A stretch of 64,000 bases of DNA from Spirochaetales bacterium (lineage in GTDB: Bacteria; Spirochaetota; Spirochaetia; SZUA-6; RPPD01). Within the stretch, counting starts at the first letter, position 1. Each line of letters begins with the position of its first letter. Below the pieces are notes generated by a model, which worked only from the letters and a program-made list of their open reading frames with translations, was not told the DNA's origin and searched no databases. The stretch is taken from NCBI GenBank assembly GCA_016930675.1, contig JAFGGG010000036.1, forward strand, positions 62,001-126,000, written 5' to 3'. Positions 49,998 to 59,850 of this stretch are shown piece after piece. Made by a program: the position numbers and the translations under genes.

Positions 49998-51082
49998 CCT
50001 ATCTGAATGAGTTTCGCACAAGTAAAGCTGCCGGCTACTACTTAAGAGCGATCGAAAAGGTGGCGCCAGAGCATCAGGTTACTCTTATGGAGATCTGCGG
50101 CGGACATACCCTTACTCTCGTAAAGTACGGCCTTAAAGCTTTACTGCCCGAGCAGATCCGCCTGATAAGCGGACCCGGCTGTCCTGTCTGTGTAACCGCC
50201 CAGGAATATATCGATACCGCCCTTGAGTTATGTAAGCTGCCTGATGTTATCATAACCAGCTTCGGGGATATGCTGCGGGTGCCCGGATCATACTCCTCGC
50301 TTTCAGGGGAAAAAGCGCGCGGTGCCGATGTTCGGGTGTGTCTTTCCAGTTTGGATGCCGTGGAGATCGCCCGCCGTCATACGGACAAACAGGTGGTGTT
50401 CTTGGGTATCGGTTTTGAAACCACAGCTCCCACGGTGGCCTATGCGGTGAAGACGGCACACCGAGAAAATTTAACTAATTTTTCCGTGCTCTCCGCCTTA
50501 AAAACAATACCCTCAGCCATGCATGCCCTGATGCAAAGCGGTGAAACAGATATTCAGGGATTCATCTGTCCCGGTCATGTATCAACCATTACCGGGACGA
50601 GTATGTATGAGCAGATTGTGAAGCAGTATGCAATGCCGTGTGTGGTTTGCGGTTTTGAGCCTACAGATATGCTCTGTACCATTGCCATGATTATGGCCCA
50701 GCTTAAACAAGGCGCAGCCCGGGTTGAGAACCAGTATAAACGTTCGGTTAAGCTCAAGGGTAACACAAAAGCTTTGGAAATAATGGAGGAAGTTTTTGAA
50801 GAGCAGGACAGCACGTGGAGGGGCCTTGGTGTTATCCCGCGAAGCGGACTTAAAATACGTGATTCTTATAAACTGTTCGATGCAGCCAAAAGATTTTCAC
50901 TCACTCTCCCTCAGGCTAAAGAAAATCCCGCCTGTATTTGCGGCGCCGTGATGCGGGGAATTAAGATCCCTTCCGACTGTGCGCTGTTCGCTAAAAAGTG
51001 TACTCCGGACAGTCCGGTGGGAGCCTGTATGGTAAGCGGTGAAGGGATCTGCGGTATTTACTATAAATATTCCCAACATTAA
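49991..51082 (+). CDS. hypD: Hydrogenase formation protein HypD
   Basis: MEICGGHTLTLVKYGL, ISGPGCPVCVTAQEYID, GFETTAPTVA, CPGHVSTITG, CICGAVMRG. Confidence 0.97.
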   Translation: MLAYLNEFRTSKAAGYYLRAIEKVAPEHQVTLMEICGGHTLTLVKYGLKALLPEQIRLISGPGCPVCVTAQEYIDTALELCKLPDVIITSFGDMLRVPGSYSSLSGEKARGADVRVCLSSLDAVEIARRHTDKQVVFLGIGFETTAPTVAYAVKTAHRENLTNFSVLSALKTIPSAMHALMQSGETDIQGFICPGHVSTITGTSMYEQIVKQYAMPCVVCGFEPTDMLCTIAMIMAQLKQGAARVENQYKRSVKLKGNTKALEIMEEVFEEQDSTWRGLGVIPRSGLKIRDSYKLFDAAKRFSLTLPQAKENPACICGAVMRGIKIPSDCALFAKKCTPDSPVGACMVSGEGICGIYYKYSQH

Positions 51083-51128
51083 ACCGGCGCTCGCAGAATT
51101 TGTAGCACACATTCTTTTGAAAAGATGT

Positions 51129-51134
51129 TATAAT
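51129..51134 (+). promoter_or_regulatory. Possible extended -10 promoter for the HATPase-PilZ gene
   Basis: TGTTATAAT (TGn extended -10) about 17 bp before ATG at 51151; no clear -35. Confidence 0.35.
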
Positions 51135-51150
51135 GAGCATGGGAAAATAG

Positions 51151-52062
51151 ATGAGTTATCATATTTATTATAATGACCGTGAATATACACGTTTGAAAAT
51201 TCTCTTTTCTCCTGAATTTACCGGTGCCTTTTTTTATAAGATACTGGAACTCATTGAGTTTCCGTTATCGGAAAAAGAGGACGTGCTGTTCAGGTTTGCC
51301 ATCACCGAGCTGGTTACGAACGCGATCAGGGCCAGTAAAGAGAATAAAGTGGAAATAAATGTAAGAATTGAGTTCTCAATTTTTAATGCGGAGCTGCGTG
51401 TAGTAGTAAAGGATTACGGTCTGGGATTTGATAAGAGCATGCTGCCCTTCAAGATTAATGAAGTAATCAGCGATCCCCAGGTATTTTCGGAGAAATTTAT
51501 CAAATATCGTGAAAAACACGGCAATCAACGCTTTGGTATGGGACTGCTTTCCGCCAAAATGGTAATGGATGAGTTCAGTATCGATTTTTTTGATAAGAAC
51601 GGTGAAGGAGTCGAATGGAAGGGTGAGGGCAGTGTGATGGGTACCATTATTCGGGGCACAAAGAAGATTGATCTGGCTGAGGTTGCACAACGGCAGGATG
51701 TAGCCCGTCTGCGCAAAAGCGAGCGCTTCAGTCTTTTTGTAAAGATAAAAGTGAATGATTCCAAAGACGCCTACCTTGTGGATCTCTCCTTGGATGGTGC
51801 TCAGATTTTAATGTTTTTCAATGATGGAATCGAAAAGGATGATGAGATTACCCTTTCAATCAAAGGGCTGGACACTCATCAAAAACTGCCCACGATTCGG
51901 GCCAGTGTGCAGTGGATGAGTGAGGTCCATGCCATTATCCAAATTGGGGTGAAGTATATTATCGATAATGATTTTCCTTTAAAAGATTTAATGAACTATA
52001 TTGCGCAGCGCAACAAAAATCCGTTTAAAATATCAGAAATGGTTTATATCGAAGGGAGTTAA
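51151..52062 (+). CDS. RsbW-like HATPase fused to C-terminal PilZ domain
   Basis: N-box AITELVTNAIRAS, VVVKDYGLGFD, RFGMGLLSAKMVMDEF; PilZ RKSER + DLSLDG. Confidence 0.85.
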   Translation: MSYHIYYNDREYTRLKILFSPEFTGAFFYKILELIEFPLSEKEDVLFRFAITELVTNAIRASKENKVEINVRIEFSIFNAELRVVVKDYGLGFDKSMLPFKINEVISDPQVFSEKFIKYREKHGNQRFGMGLLSAKMVMDEFSIDFFDKNGEGVEWKGEGSVMGTIIRGTKKIDLAEVAQRQDVARLRKSERFSLFVKIKVNDSKDAYLVDLSLDGAQILMFFNDGIEKDDEITLSIKGLDTHQKLPTIRASVQWMSEVHAIIQIGVKYIIDNDFPLKDLMNYIAQRNKNPFKISEMVYIEGS

Positions 52063-52071
52063 CGCAAAACC

Positions 52072-53091
52072 TTGAGTAAAGATATTATTACGTTAGCTCA
52101 CGGCAATGGCGGCCTGCTCACGCATACCCTCATTGAGCAGGTGTTTGCAGCCGCTTTTGCCAATCCCATCCTCGATCTTCAGGGAGATTCCGCTTTAATC
52201 GGACTTGAATCCGGAGCTGCGGTTTTTACCACGGATTCTTTTGTGATAAAGCCGCTTTTTTTCCCGGGAGGGGATATCGGCAAACTGGCTGTGGCCGGAA
52301 CCGTTAATGATCTGGCCGTGGCGGGTGCTGTGCCCCGTTATCTCAGCGCCTCTTTTATTATCGAGGAGGGCTTACCTATAAATGAGTTAAAGACAATCGT
52401 TGCGTCCATGCAGAGGACCGCCCGGCAGGCCGGTGTGGTTATTGTGGCCGGAGATACGAAGGTGGTGGAAAAGGGCGGCGCGGATAAACTGTTTATTACC
52501 ACTTCCGGTATCGGAACACGCATCCATGAAACGCAGGAGTTTACACCCGCAAATATGCGTGCGGGTGATTGCGTGCTCTTAAGCGGGACAATAGGAGATC
52601 ACGCAATCGCCGTGCTCTCGGCCCGCGGTGAATATCCATTGAAAATAAACATACAGAGTGATTGCGCGTGTCTGAATGATTTAACCTGCAAACTGCTGCG
52701 GGCGGTACCGGCGGAAAGCATCAGAATCATGCGTGATCCCACGCGGGGAGGACTGGCCACAACCCTGAATGAGTTTGCAAAAGGCGGACGTTATGCTATT
52801 GAAATCGAAGAATCCGAAATTCCCTGTAAACAGGAGGTGCAGGCGGTATGTGAGCTTACCGGCTTTGATCCGCTCTATCTGGCCAATGAAGGCAAACTGG
52901 TACTTGTCTGCGCGTCGGAACATAGCAGCACGCTGCTTGAGATTATGCGCGCCCATCCGCTGGCTAAAGCTGCTGCGTGTATCGGCAGGATTACCGACAA
53001 CTCCTTTAAAAAGGTTGTACTCAAGACCACGGTAGGCGGAACACGGATTGTGGATATGCTGGCAGGGGAGATGCTTCCGCGAATATGCTAG
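52072..53091 (+). CDS. hypE: Hydrogenase expression/formation protein HypE (TTG start)
   Basis: AHGNGGLLTHTLIEQVF, TDSFVIKPLFFPGGDIGKLAVAGTVNDLAVAGA, C-terminal LPRIC. Confidence 0.97.
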   Translation: MSKDIITLAHGNGGLLTHTLIEQVFAAAFANPILDLQGDSALIGLESGAAVFTTDSFVIKPLFFPGGDIGKLAVAGTVNDLAVAGAVPRYLSASFIIEEGLPINELKTIVASMQRTARQAGVVIVAGDTKVVEKGGADKLFITTSGIGTRIHETQEFTPANMRAGDCVLLSGTIGDHAIAVLSARGEYPLKINIQSDCACLNDLTCKLLRAVPAESIRIMRDPTRGGLATTLNEFAKGGRYAIEIEESEIPCKQEVQAVCELTGFDPLYLANEGKLVLVCASEHSSTLLEIMRAHPLAKAAACIGRITDNSFKKVVLKTTVGGTRIVDMLAGEMLPRIC

Positions 53092-53196
53092 CTTTTTAAA
53101 AGCTTGCCGACTATAAATGCTTGACACATCTGGTTATTTGAAATACATTATTTTTACAAATGCTAATTAATTAACATTAAATTAAGTGGGGATGGT

Positions 53197-53970
53197 TTGA
53201 ATAAAAAAATATTATTAAAAATCCGCCCTGTTTTAATGTGTTTACAGGTTCTGCTGTTGCTCTGCGCTATATTTATAATCGGTTGTGATGTTGATTATCA
53301 AACACGCTATCTGCTACCCGTGAATATGGCAGTAGGCAAGGTAATGAGATTGGAGCCCGGTTGTTTCTATCTGCCCGCGCTTTTCTCTCCTGAAAACGAG
53401 TATCCGCTTATCGTTTTGCTGCATGGTCTTAATCAGACTGAAGAGAACTTTCTTTACAGCAACTCATTTCGGGAGCAGGCCGATAAACGGGGCTATATCC
53501 TCTGCGCGGTGCGTTCGGAGCAAAACTTTTGGAATGAAGAGATAACCTCACCCGATATTGAAAATATTAAACATATGATCATGGCCATGAGAGCGCATTT
53601 CCCTGTTCGGCAAGATAAAATCTGTATCGTGGGCTTTTCCGCGGGATCGCATTTTACTCATACCATGCTTCTGTTTAACCGAATTCCTTTATGCCGGGGA
53701 AAACTCTTTACAGCTTTTATCGCCGGCTCCGGGGGTTCCGGATTTTTGATGGACCAATACCGGGAACACAATTTTATTGCAGAGGATTTAAGGATACCCG
53801 GGTACATCTTCTGGGGTGAGAGGGAGGTCCCGCATCCGGGAGAAGAGATGGCCGAGTTTTTACGGGCGCATGATTGGGATATCACGGTGTACGCTCATCC
53901 CGGACATCATTCGATCGATAAGCACCTGGTTGAACTGGCCTTTGATTGGCTGGATAAAACCATTCCGTGA
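53197..53970 (+). CDS. Alpha/beta-hydrolase (esterase/PHB-depolymerase-like) lipoprotein
   Basis: Lipobox IIGC, LIVLLHGLNQTEENF, GFSAGSH nucleophile elbow, HPGHHSID. Confidence 0.8.
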   Translation: MNKKILLKIRPVLMCLQVLLLLCAIFIIGCDVDYQTRYLLPVNMAVGKVMRLEPGCFYLPALFSPENEYPLIVLLHGLNQTEENFLYSNSFREQADKRGYILCAVRSEQNFWNEEITSPDIENIKHMIMAMRAHFPVRQDKICIVGFSAGSHFTHTMLLFNRIPLCRGKLFTAFIAGSGGSGFLMDQYREHNFIAEDLRIPGYIFWGEREVPHPGEEMAEFLRAHDWDITVYAHPGHHSIDKHLVELAFDWLDKTIP

Positions 53971-53971
53971 T

Positions 53972-55051
53972 CTATTTGCGCGGGTGCGGATACGTCTCGG
54001 CCTTTACTTTATCAACAAGCATATGCATAAACCTGTCCGGTTCCTCGAGAATTGAAATATGCGCCGAGTTTTCGAACCAGATAAGCTGCTTGCCTTTTTT
54101 ACATCGGAGGAAATTAAAATATTTCTCGGCCAGCAGGTAATGAGTAGTATAATCATGTTTGCCCAGGAAAAAATAGACCGGAATGTCCAATTCTTTGGCC
54201 TGCTCGAAAAAATTGACAGTCAGTAAGTCATCCCACAAGTATTGCGTGGTAAACAAACTGCCGGGTTCAATATTTAACAGATCGGTTATTGAATATTCGG
54301 TTGCCGCCTTGGCAATCTCGATTAATGTATCGTAATTTGATTCACCGTATAGTACTCCGCCGAATCTGCCCAACCATTTCCTCTGGATCATTAAATCATC
54401 GATCCGGCCTCTGTACGGGGGTTGGATCGAGTTCAATTCGGTTATGGCCTCCTTATTCTGAGTTGCAATGGCTTTGTTCAATACATAGTCGTATGAAAGT
54501 TTTTCACTTTCTACCAGATTTACAATTTGACTTACTCCCACGTAGGCGTGAATGAGCTCAGGGTGCTGTTTAACGGTTAACACGCCGAGAATACTTCCGC
54601 ATGAGTGTCCTACCAAATATAATTTTTCTTGGTCAAAACGACTTAGTAAATTTAGGATAAGTTCATAAGTGTCGGCTAAAAACTGCTTAAGTGTCATACT
54701 GGTTTTGGGAATATCACTGCTGTAAGATTTTCCCGCGCCCCTTTGATCCCAGATGGCAACAATAAAAGATCTTTCCAGTTCTCGCATTTCATGTTCAAAG
54801 GGTATGGCCGGCATTCCCGGACCTCCGTGCAGAAAAAGGAGGATAGGATTTCCCACGTCTTCTCCCCGGATAAGCACCCATTGCTTCAAGCCGCCGAGTG
54901 AGATCTGTTCCATAACAGCGATTCCTTTGGGTGTATTGATAGGAGATGTTGACGCACAGCACGTTGTAAGCATGAGAGATATCAAAAAAAATATCCAAAG
55001 CACTGCCCCTCTCATTAAACTGTAACTTGTTTTATTTGTTTTAAACAGCAT
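53972..55051 (-). CDS. Alpha/beta-hydrolase, proline iminopeptidase-like
   Basis: LFLHGGPGMPAIPF, WDQRGAGKS, LVGHSCGSILGV. Confidence 0.88.
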   Translation of the reverse strand: MLFKTNKTSYSLMRGAVLWIFFLISLMLTTCCASTSPINTPKGIAVMEQISLGGLKQWVLIRGEDVGNPILLFLHGGPGMPAIPFEHEMRELERSFIVAIWDQRGAGKSYSSDIPKTSMTLKQFLADTYELILNLLSRFDQEKLYLVGHSCGSILGVLTVKQHPELIHAYVGVSQIVNLVESEKLSYDYVLNKAIATQNKEAITELNSIQPPYRGRIDDLMIQRKWLGRFGGVLYGESNYDTLIEIAKAATEYSITDLLNIEPGSLFTTQYLWDDLLTVNFFEQAKELDIPVYFFLGKHDYTTHYLLAEKYFNFLRCKKGKQLIWFENSAHISILEEPDRFMHMLVDKVKAETYPHPRK

Positions 55052-55132
55052 GTTTTCTCCTTCTAGTATGCGCTCGTGCAGAGAGAACTTACATTGCCGG
55101 TGTAAATTATGGCAGGCACATGAAATCGAGAT

Positions 55133-55846
55133 TTATAATTGAAACCATTTTTTTACGTCTCTGATTCGCATAAGACGGTAATGTATATAGAGTAGAAATA
55201 TCCCTGTTAATAAGATAGGGATAATAACGAACAATGACCAGCTTAAAATGATAAAATTGCTTAAAGCATAGTTTATAATTACATCCAATCCCACAGCTAT
55301 GGTCCCGGTTCCGAAAAGGATAAATGCTGCAATATTCACTCCCTTTTTTTTAACTTTTATACTTAGCATAATAACAAGACCCGTTACTATAATCAGCAGT
55401 AAGGCGATTGGTAAAGCAATATAATAGTACCAATCAACTGTCCAGTTATCGATTATGTCGATAAATGCTATAAAAATCATAATCGTAGTTACGGAAAAAA
55501 GAGCAATTAATAAAGGATTTTTGGTCAGAAGCAGAGGAAATGTGGCTAATAACCACACGGTGAATATAGACGCCAATGGATACCGCGCCCATGTTATATT
55601 TAAGTCGGTTATGAGATTTGTCAGTAAGATAATTAAAAAGGCGGTGAGAAGCGCGACACCTATTATTTCCCATGCCAAAAATCTCAATATACCCGTTTTT
55701 TTATCAATAACCGGTTTGTCGGGAAATTTTAAGTTTTTTTTGTCGATAATAACCTTGCTTTTATGAATGGGTGTGGAACAAAGCGGGCAAACATCGATGT
55801 ATTCCTCAACCTCTACTCCGCACTGACTGCAGTATGGCATAATCAT
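55133..55846 (-). CDS. Zinc-ribbon membrane protein (DUF6320-like)
   Basis: YCSQCGVEVEEYIDVCPLCSTPI followed by 6-7 TM helices; adjacent to acyltransferase. Confidence 0.65.
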   Translation of the reverse strand: MIMPYCSQCGVEVEEYIDVCPLCSTPIHKSKVIIDKKNLKFPDKPVIDKKTGILRFLAWEIIGVALLTAFLIILLTNLITDLNITWARYPLASIFTVWLLATFPLLLTKNPLLIALFSVTTIMIFIAFIDIIDNWTVDWYYYIALPIALLLIIVTGLVIMLSIKVKKKGVNIAAFILFGTGTIAVGLDVIINYALSNFIILSWSLFVIIPILLTGIFLLYIHYRLMRIRDVKKWFQL

Positions 55847-55857
55847 CCTTCCTGTTA

Positions 55858-57150
55858 CTATATTATTTTAACCTTTATTCCCATTTTTACAAGCTTTCTG
55901 AAAAATTGCTTTTCTACTTCTGCTTCCCTGTAAATCCTGGCAAAATTGAGATACAATTTTTCTTTATAGCCTGCAATGGCAAGACAGATTTTAACACCGC
56001 TGCTCGGTGGTAATAAAAATTGGAAATTTTCGATTTCATGCCTTATGGCAGAAGGCATTTCAATTCTGCCTATATTTGAAAGCACTCCATTGTTTACCCG
56101 GCTAAATAATATAGTGGTGGCAATTCTCAAAATAAGCTTTTTAAGAAAAAGCGGAGTAACTCTTAAAAGCGGATGTAGTTCGGCGCGTACATTGCGCTTT
56201 ATCTGTTTACTGATATACTTTTCGTTCACCTCAACCCGCATATAGTGATATACTTGTTTAAGAATATCGGAAAAGCTGTAGCGACCCAGGCGCGGATCGA
56301 TTTCAGGATTAACATAAAGAGAAAAATTACGCATAGTAGCGGATGGGTATATTTTTCTCATGTTGACCGGTACCATTATTCTTATCGGCCTTATATGTCT
56401 TTTTCTTTTTGAGCCGGGAATATTGAAAAGAATATCCTGAAATGAATACAAAAAGACCGCGCTTAGAAATTCAGTAATGCTTACATTTAATTTCTTTATT
56501 ACGGGGTTAATGTCATCCAATTCTATAATGCCCGTGGTTCTGCAAAAGGGCTTACTTTTACACAGCTTGTAGGGCAGGGAAAATACTTTTTCCTGTTTTA
56601 ACGGTGAAGGAACCGATTTTTTAAAATATTTCTTATAAGCGTCCTCGTACTCGGACAGTTCCGGAGTTTGACCGGGTTTAAAAATATTATTCTTTTTTTT
56701 ATCTTTTACTCCTTTTGGCTTTAAGTACTCGGCAAGTAACGCCTGTAAAAATATTAATGCGCCCGTGCCATCGGTAATGCTGTGATGGAACTCCATGGCC
56801 ACGCTGCTTTTATACGCTCTGACTCTGAAGGGGAAAATACCATTTTTAGTAAGAGGCATTTGCTCACAGGGATATTCCGAATCAGCTATTATTCTGGGTC
56901 TTGCCAGATTGGTATTCCAGAAATGCCAGAATAATCCGGGCATCAGATTTACCCTGTAATAGGGAAAGCGTTCTATGATATTGTCAAGTGCCAGCTGTAA
57001 TCTATTGATGTTGATTGTCCGCTTCAGATGTGCTTCAATCCTGAAGATGCAGGTAATTTTTGAAGAAGATATAAGCGTATAAAGGGTGGCGGCATTATCT
57101 AATCTGTACCACTCTTGATTCGCACTCGGCTGTTGACTTATTTCTGACAT
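55858..57150 (-). CDS. Condensation-domain-like acyltransferase (alcohol acetyltransferase-like)
   Basis: HHSITDGTGALIFLQALL (HHxxxDG). Confidence 0.75.
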   Translation of the reverse strand: MSEISQQPSANQEWYRLDNAATLYTLISSSKITCIFRIEAHLKRTININRLQLALDNIIERFPYYRVNLMPGLFWHFWNTNLARPRIIADSEYPCEQMPLTKNGIFPFRVRAYKSSVAMEFHHSITDGTGALIFLQALLAEYLKPKGVKDKKKNNIFKPGQTPELSEYEDAYKKYFKKSVPSPLKQEKVFSLPYKLCKSKPFCRTTGIIELDDINPVIKKLNVSITEFLSAVFLYSFQDILFNIPGSKRKRHIRPIRIMVPVNMRKIYPSATMRNFSLYVNPEIDPRLGRYSFSDILKQVYHYMRVEVNEKYISKQIKRNVRAELHPLLRVTPLFLKKLILRIATTILFSRVNNGVLSNIGRIEMPSAIRHEIENFQFLLPPSSGVKICLAIAGYKEKLYLNFARIYREAEVEKQFFRKLVKMGIKVKII

Positions 57151-57280
57151 TTTTTCTCGTCTGCCGTAATACTACTCCTATTTTAGTTTGTTGCATAGTG
57201 TTATTGTCACGACACGTAATTTAATTTTTCCCTGAGGAGGGCAGGAAACCGAGAAACAGGCAATAAAAGTAAAATAGTTT

Positions 57281-58126
57281 TTAGGTAAAAGCCGCACGGG
57301 CCGCATCGTAGCCCTTTTTTATGGAAGCCTTTTTTGATGCCCGGTTAAATAAGGTAACGTAGCCGAACTTGGGTGAGATTATAATATCGGCATCATCCTC
57401 CGGTGACAGAGAGAAGGCGTTGGTTGCCGCAATCAGGATGGCCTTTATTGCCACCATATAGATGTGCGGAGCGCGGAAACTCGGATTTCGCCATGAGTGG
57501 ATAAGGTCCACGGCGATAACAAAATCTGCGCCCATGCTTCTTACCGCTTTGATAGGAACGGATTCCGTTAAAAATCCGTCTACGTACGTTTTGCCCCGGT
57601 ATTTTATGGGCTCGAAAAGTACCGGTATGCAGGACGAAGCCAGGACCGCGGGAATTATGGGCCCGGACGTGAAGTATGCGCGCTTGCCTTGGTCAAAGTC
57701 CGTGGCCACGATAGTGCACGGGAGTGATAACTCTTCAATAGTATTTACGTCAAGATGGCGTTCTAAGATTTTTTGCAAACCCTTATGCTGAACCATACCT
57801 TTAAACTTGAGCATATTCGGCCTTAAAATGGAAAGCCAGTTTAACCTGTCTGCAATATCTGCCAGCTCTGAGGACTTCTTGCCTGCTGCGTAAAGCGCGC
57901 CGACGATAGCGCCCGCGCTTGTACCGGCCACATAATGAACGGGGATATTGTGTTCTTCCAAAAACTTGATTACGCCGATATGAGCCATTCCCATGGTCCC
58001 TCCCGAACCCAGGGCCAGACCGACTTTTTTGTTTTTCAGCTTTTTAAAAAGTGAAGGGTTGATTTTTATATCAGCAGGGGATTGCATAACTGGGAAAACT
58101 TTACTTGTGATAGCAAAGCGTGTCAA
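57281..58126 (-). CDS. Patatin-like phospholipase (RssA-like)
   Basis: VGLALGSGGTMGMAHIGVIKFLEE, GTSAGAIVGALYAAG (GxSxG), YVDGFLTESVPI. Confidence 0.88.
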   Translation of the reverse strand: MTRFAITSKVFPVMQSPADIKINPSLFKKLKNKKVGLALGSGGTMGMAHIGVIKFLEEHNIPVHYVAGTSAGAIVGALYAAGKKSSELADIADRLNWLSILRPNMLKFKGMVQHKGLQKILERHLDVNTIEELSLPCTIVATDFDQGKRAYFTSGPIIPAVLASSCIPVLFEPIKYRGKTYVDGFLTESVPIKAVRSMGADFVIAVDLIHSWRNPSFRAPHIYMVAIKAILIAATNAFSLSPEDDADIIISPKFGYVTLFNRASKKASIKKGYDAARAAFT

Positions 58127-58162
58127 TTGGCTTTTTTATAAGGAAGCCGTGATACTATAAAA

Positions 58163-59242
58163 TTAAAAACCCACGCTCGCGCCGCCGCCTCCGGAGGAAC
58201 CGCCGCCGAAAGATGATGAGCTGGAGCTTCCGCTGTAGCTGCTGCCTGAGCTGTATGAGCTGGAGGAGCTCCAAGAGCTGCCGGAAGATGTCGACCGGGT
58301 AAGCCGGGGGATTACTTCGTGACGGGTATTTTTGTAATCGCATGCAGTGCATTTATAGTCGATTCTTCTGCGCCCTGTGCTGGAATAGGAAGCGGGGCTT
58401 ACCACCGTAGATCTAATGGTCATATACTTTTTGCACGTGGGACAGTGGTGTCTTCTGCTCATAAAGTACTGGATCAAAAACACTCCCGCGGCCACGATTG
58501 CAGCGAACAATAAATAATCCGTATCCTTGTTTACGGGAAGGAAAAGCGGAAACACATAGAAAAAGGCGGCGAGAAGCAGTTCGGGACCCAGGATAAAGAA
58601 TCTTAAAAATTTGTGCCGGCCGGCCAGTACGATATTAAAAATAAATATGCCGGCTATCACGATCAAATGAACGATATAATAACCGCCGTGGATTTCAGGC
58701 CCTTTGACTTTAGCATCGATTGTGTCCACGATATCGATGAATTCCGTGTCCTCGGCCGATATTTCGCCTTCGACATAATACTCCGTAAGATACGCGGCCA
58801 GCGCCTTGCTCACACTTTGCACGCCCTTTAACCAGTTATTTTCTTTAAAGGAGGGCACGGCATACTCCAGCAGAAAGTTCCCCGCCAATGAATCGGGGAG
58901 GATGTGTTCGACTCCATAGCCTGTTTCAATGCGGGCTTTTCGCTCGTCGATGGCCAGTACAAATAACACTCCGTTATCTGCGCCGCGCTGTCCCACGCCC
59001 CAGGTATTGAATACTTCATTGGCAAACTCTTCTATAGTAAGACCCCCCATATGCTGTACCACCAGCACGGCCAGCTCGCAGGTGTTCTGTGCTTCAAGTT
59101 CCGCGCACAGGGCTTCGATTTCCGCGTCAAGCTCCTGCAGACTGCCGGTCGTATCCGTGAAATAGCCGTCGGAAGAGGGAAGAGCCGTCAGAAAAAACGG
59201 CAGCCATAACACATAAAACAGAAGTATAAGTGTTTTTTTCAT
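58163..59242 (-). CDS. TPM-domain protein with Gly/Ser-rich C-terminus
   Basis: TPM domain LAVLVVQHMGGLTIEEFANEVFNTWGVGQRGADNGVLFVLAIDERKARIETGYG; SGGGGASVGF tail. Confidence 0.92.
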   Translation of the reverse strand: MKKTLILLFYVLWLPFFLTALPSSDGYFTDTTGSLQELDAEIEALCAELEAQNTCELAVLVVQHMGGLTIEEFANEVFNTWGVGQRGADNGVLFVLAIDERKARIETGYGVEHILPDSLAGNFLLEYAVPSFKENNWLKGVQSVSKALAAYLTEYYVEGEISAEDTEFIDIVDTIDAKVKGPEIHGGYYIVHLIVIAGIFIFNIVLAGRHKFLRFFILGPELLLAAFFYVFPLFLPVNKDTDYLLFAAIVAAGVFLIQYFMSRRHHCPTCKKYMTIRSTVVSPASYSSTGRRRIDYKCTACDYKNTRHEVIPRLTRSTSSGSSWSSSSSYSSGSSYSGSSSSSSFGGGSSGGGGASVGF

Positions 59243-59850
59243 TCGGCGCTCCCTTTCTGCATCTGAAGTGCTGCGCGGTGCACAAAGCGTTTAAACCTGC
59301 TGGCACCGTGCTGCAGGATGTCTCCCAGCAGGTTGGCGGCAATATATAAGGCCTGGCCGTATTTCTTTTTTTTCAGCAGGGGTACGGCATCATGCTGTAA
59401 GATGTCATTAGCCGCTTCATCGCTTAACAGTGATTCCAGTGAGTAGCCCACTTCACATACCAGTTTTTTTTCTTTGGCAAAAAGCATCAGTACCAGTCCG
59501 CGGTGATCGTTTCCGCCGATGTTGTAGTGATTAAGAAAATAAAATACATACTCGGTAGGTTTCAAAGCTTCGCTTGAGGGTACTGTTACGATATGGAATT
59601 CAATTCCTGTCTCTATTTGGAAATGAAGCAGCCAATGAAAAAGACGGTTGGTGTACTCTTCTTCGATTATATCCGCCGTGTCGATTAAGAGGCCGCTTTT
59701 GCGGGGCAGTTGTTTTATTTTCTTTCCCAGCAAGGCCATATGAAAACCACAGGCAGGACATTCTTTAACATTGTCGTTTACTTTCTCACTGCATGACGGA
59801 CATTTCATTTTTACCTCCTTGTTACTCCCAATACGCCTTTTGGTTGTCAA
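59239..59850 (-). CDS. Zinc-ribbon + TPM-domain protein
   Basis: CPSCSEKVNDNVKECPACGF; TPM-like VLMLFAKEKKLVCEVGYSLE. Confidence 0.8.
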   Translation of the reverse strand: MTTKRRIGSNKEVKMKCPSCSEKVNDNVKECPACGFHMALLGKKIKQLPRKSGLLIDTADIIEEEYTNRLFHWLLHFQIETGIEFHIVTVPSSEALKPTEYVFYFLNHYNIGGNDHRGLVLMLFAKEKKLVCEVGYSLESLLSDEAANDILQHDAVPLLKKKKYGQALYIAANLLGDILQHGASRFKRFVHRAALQMQKGSAE

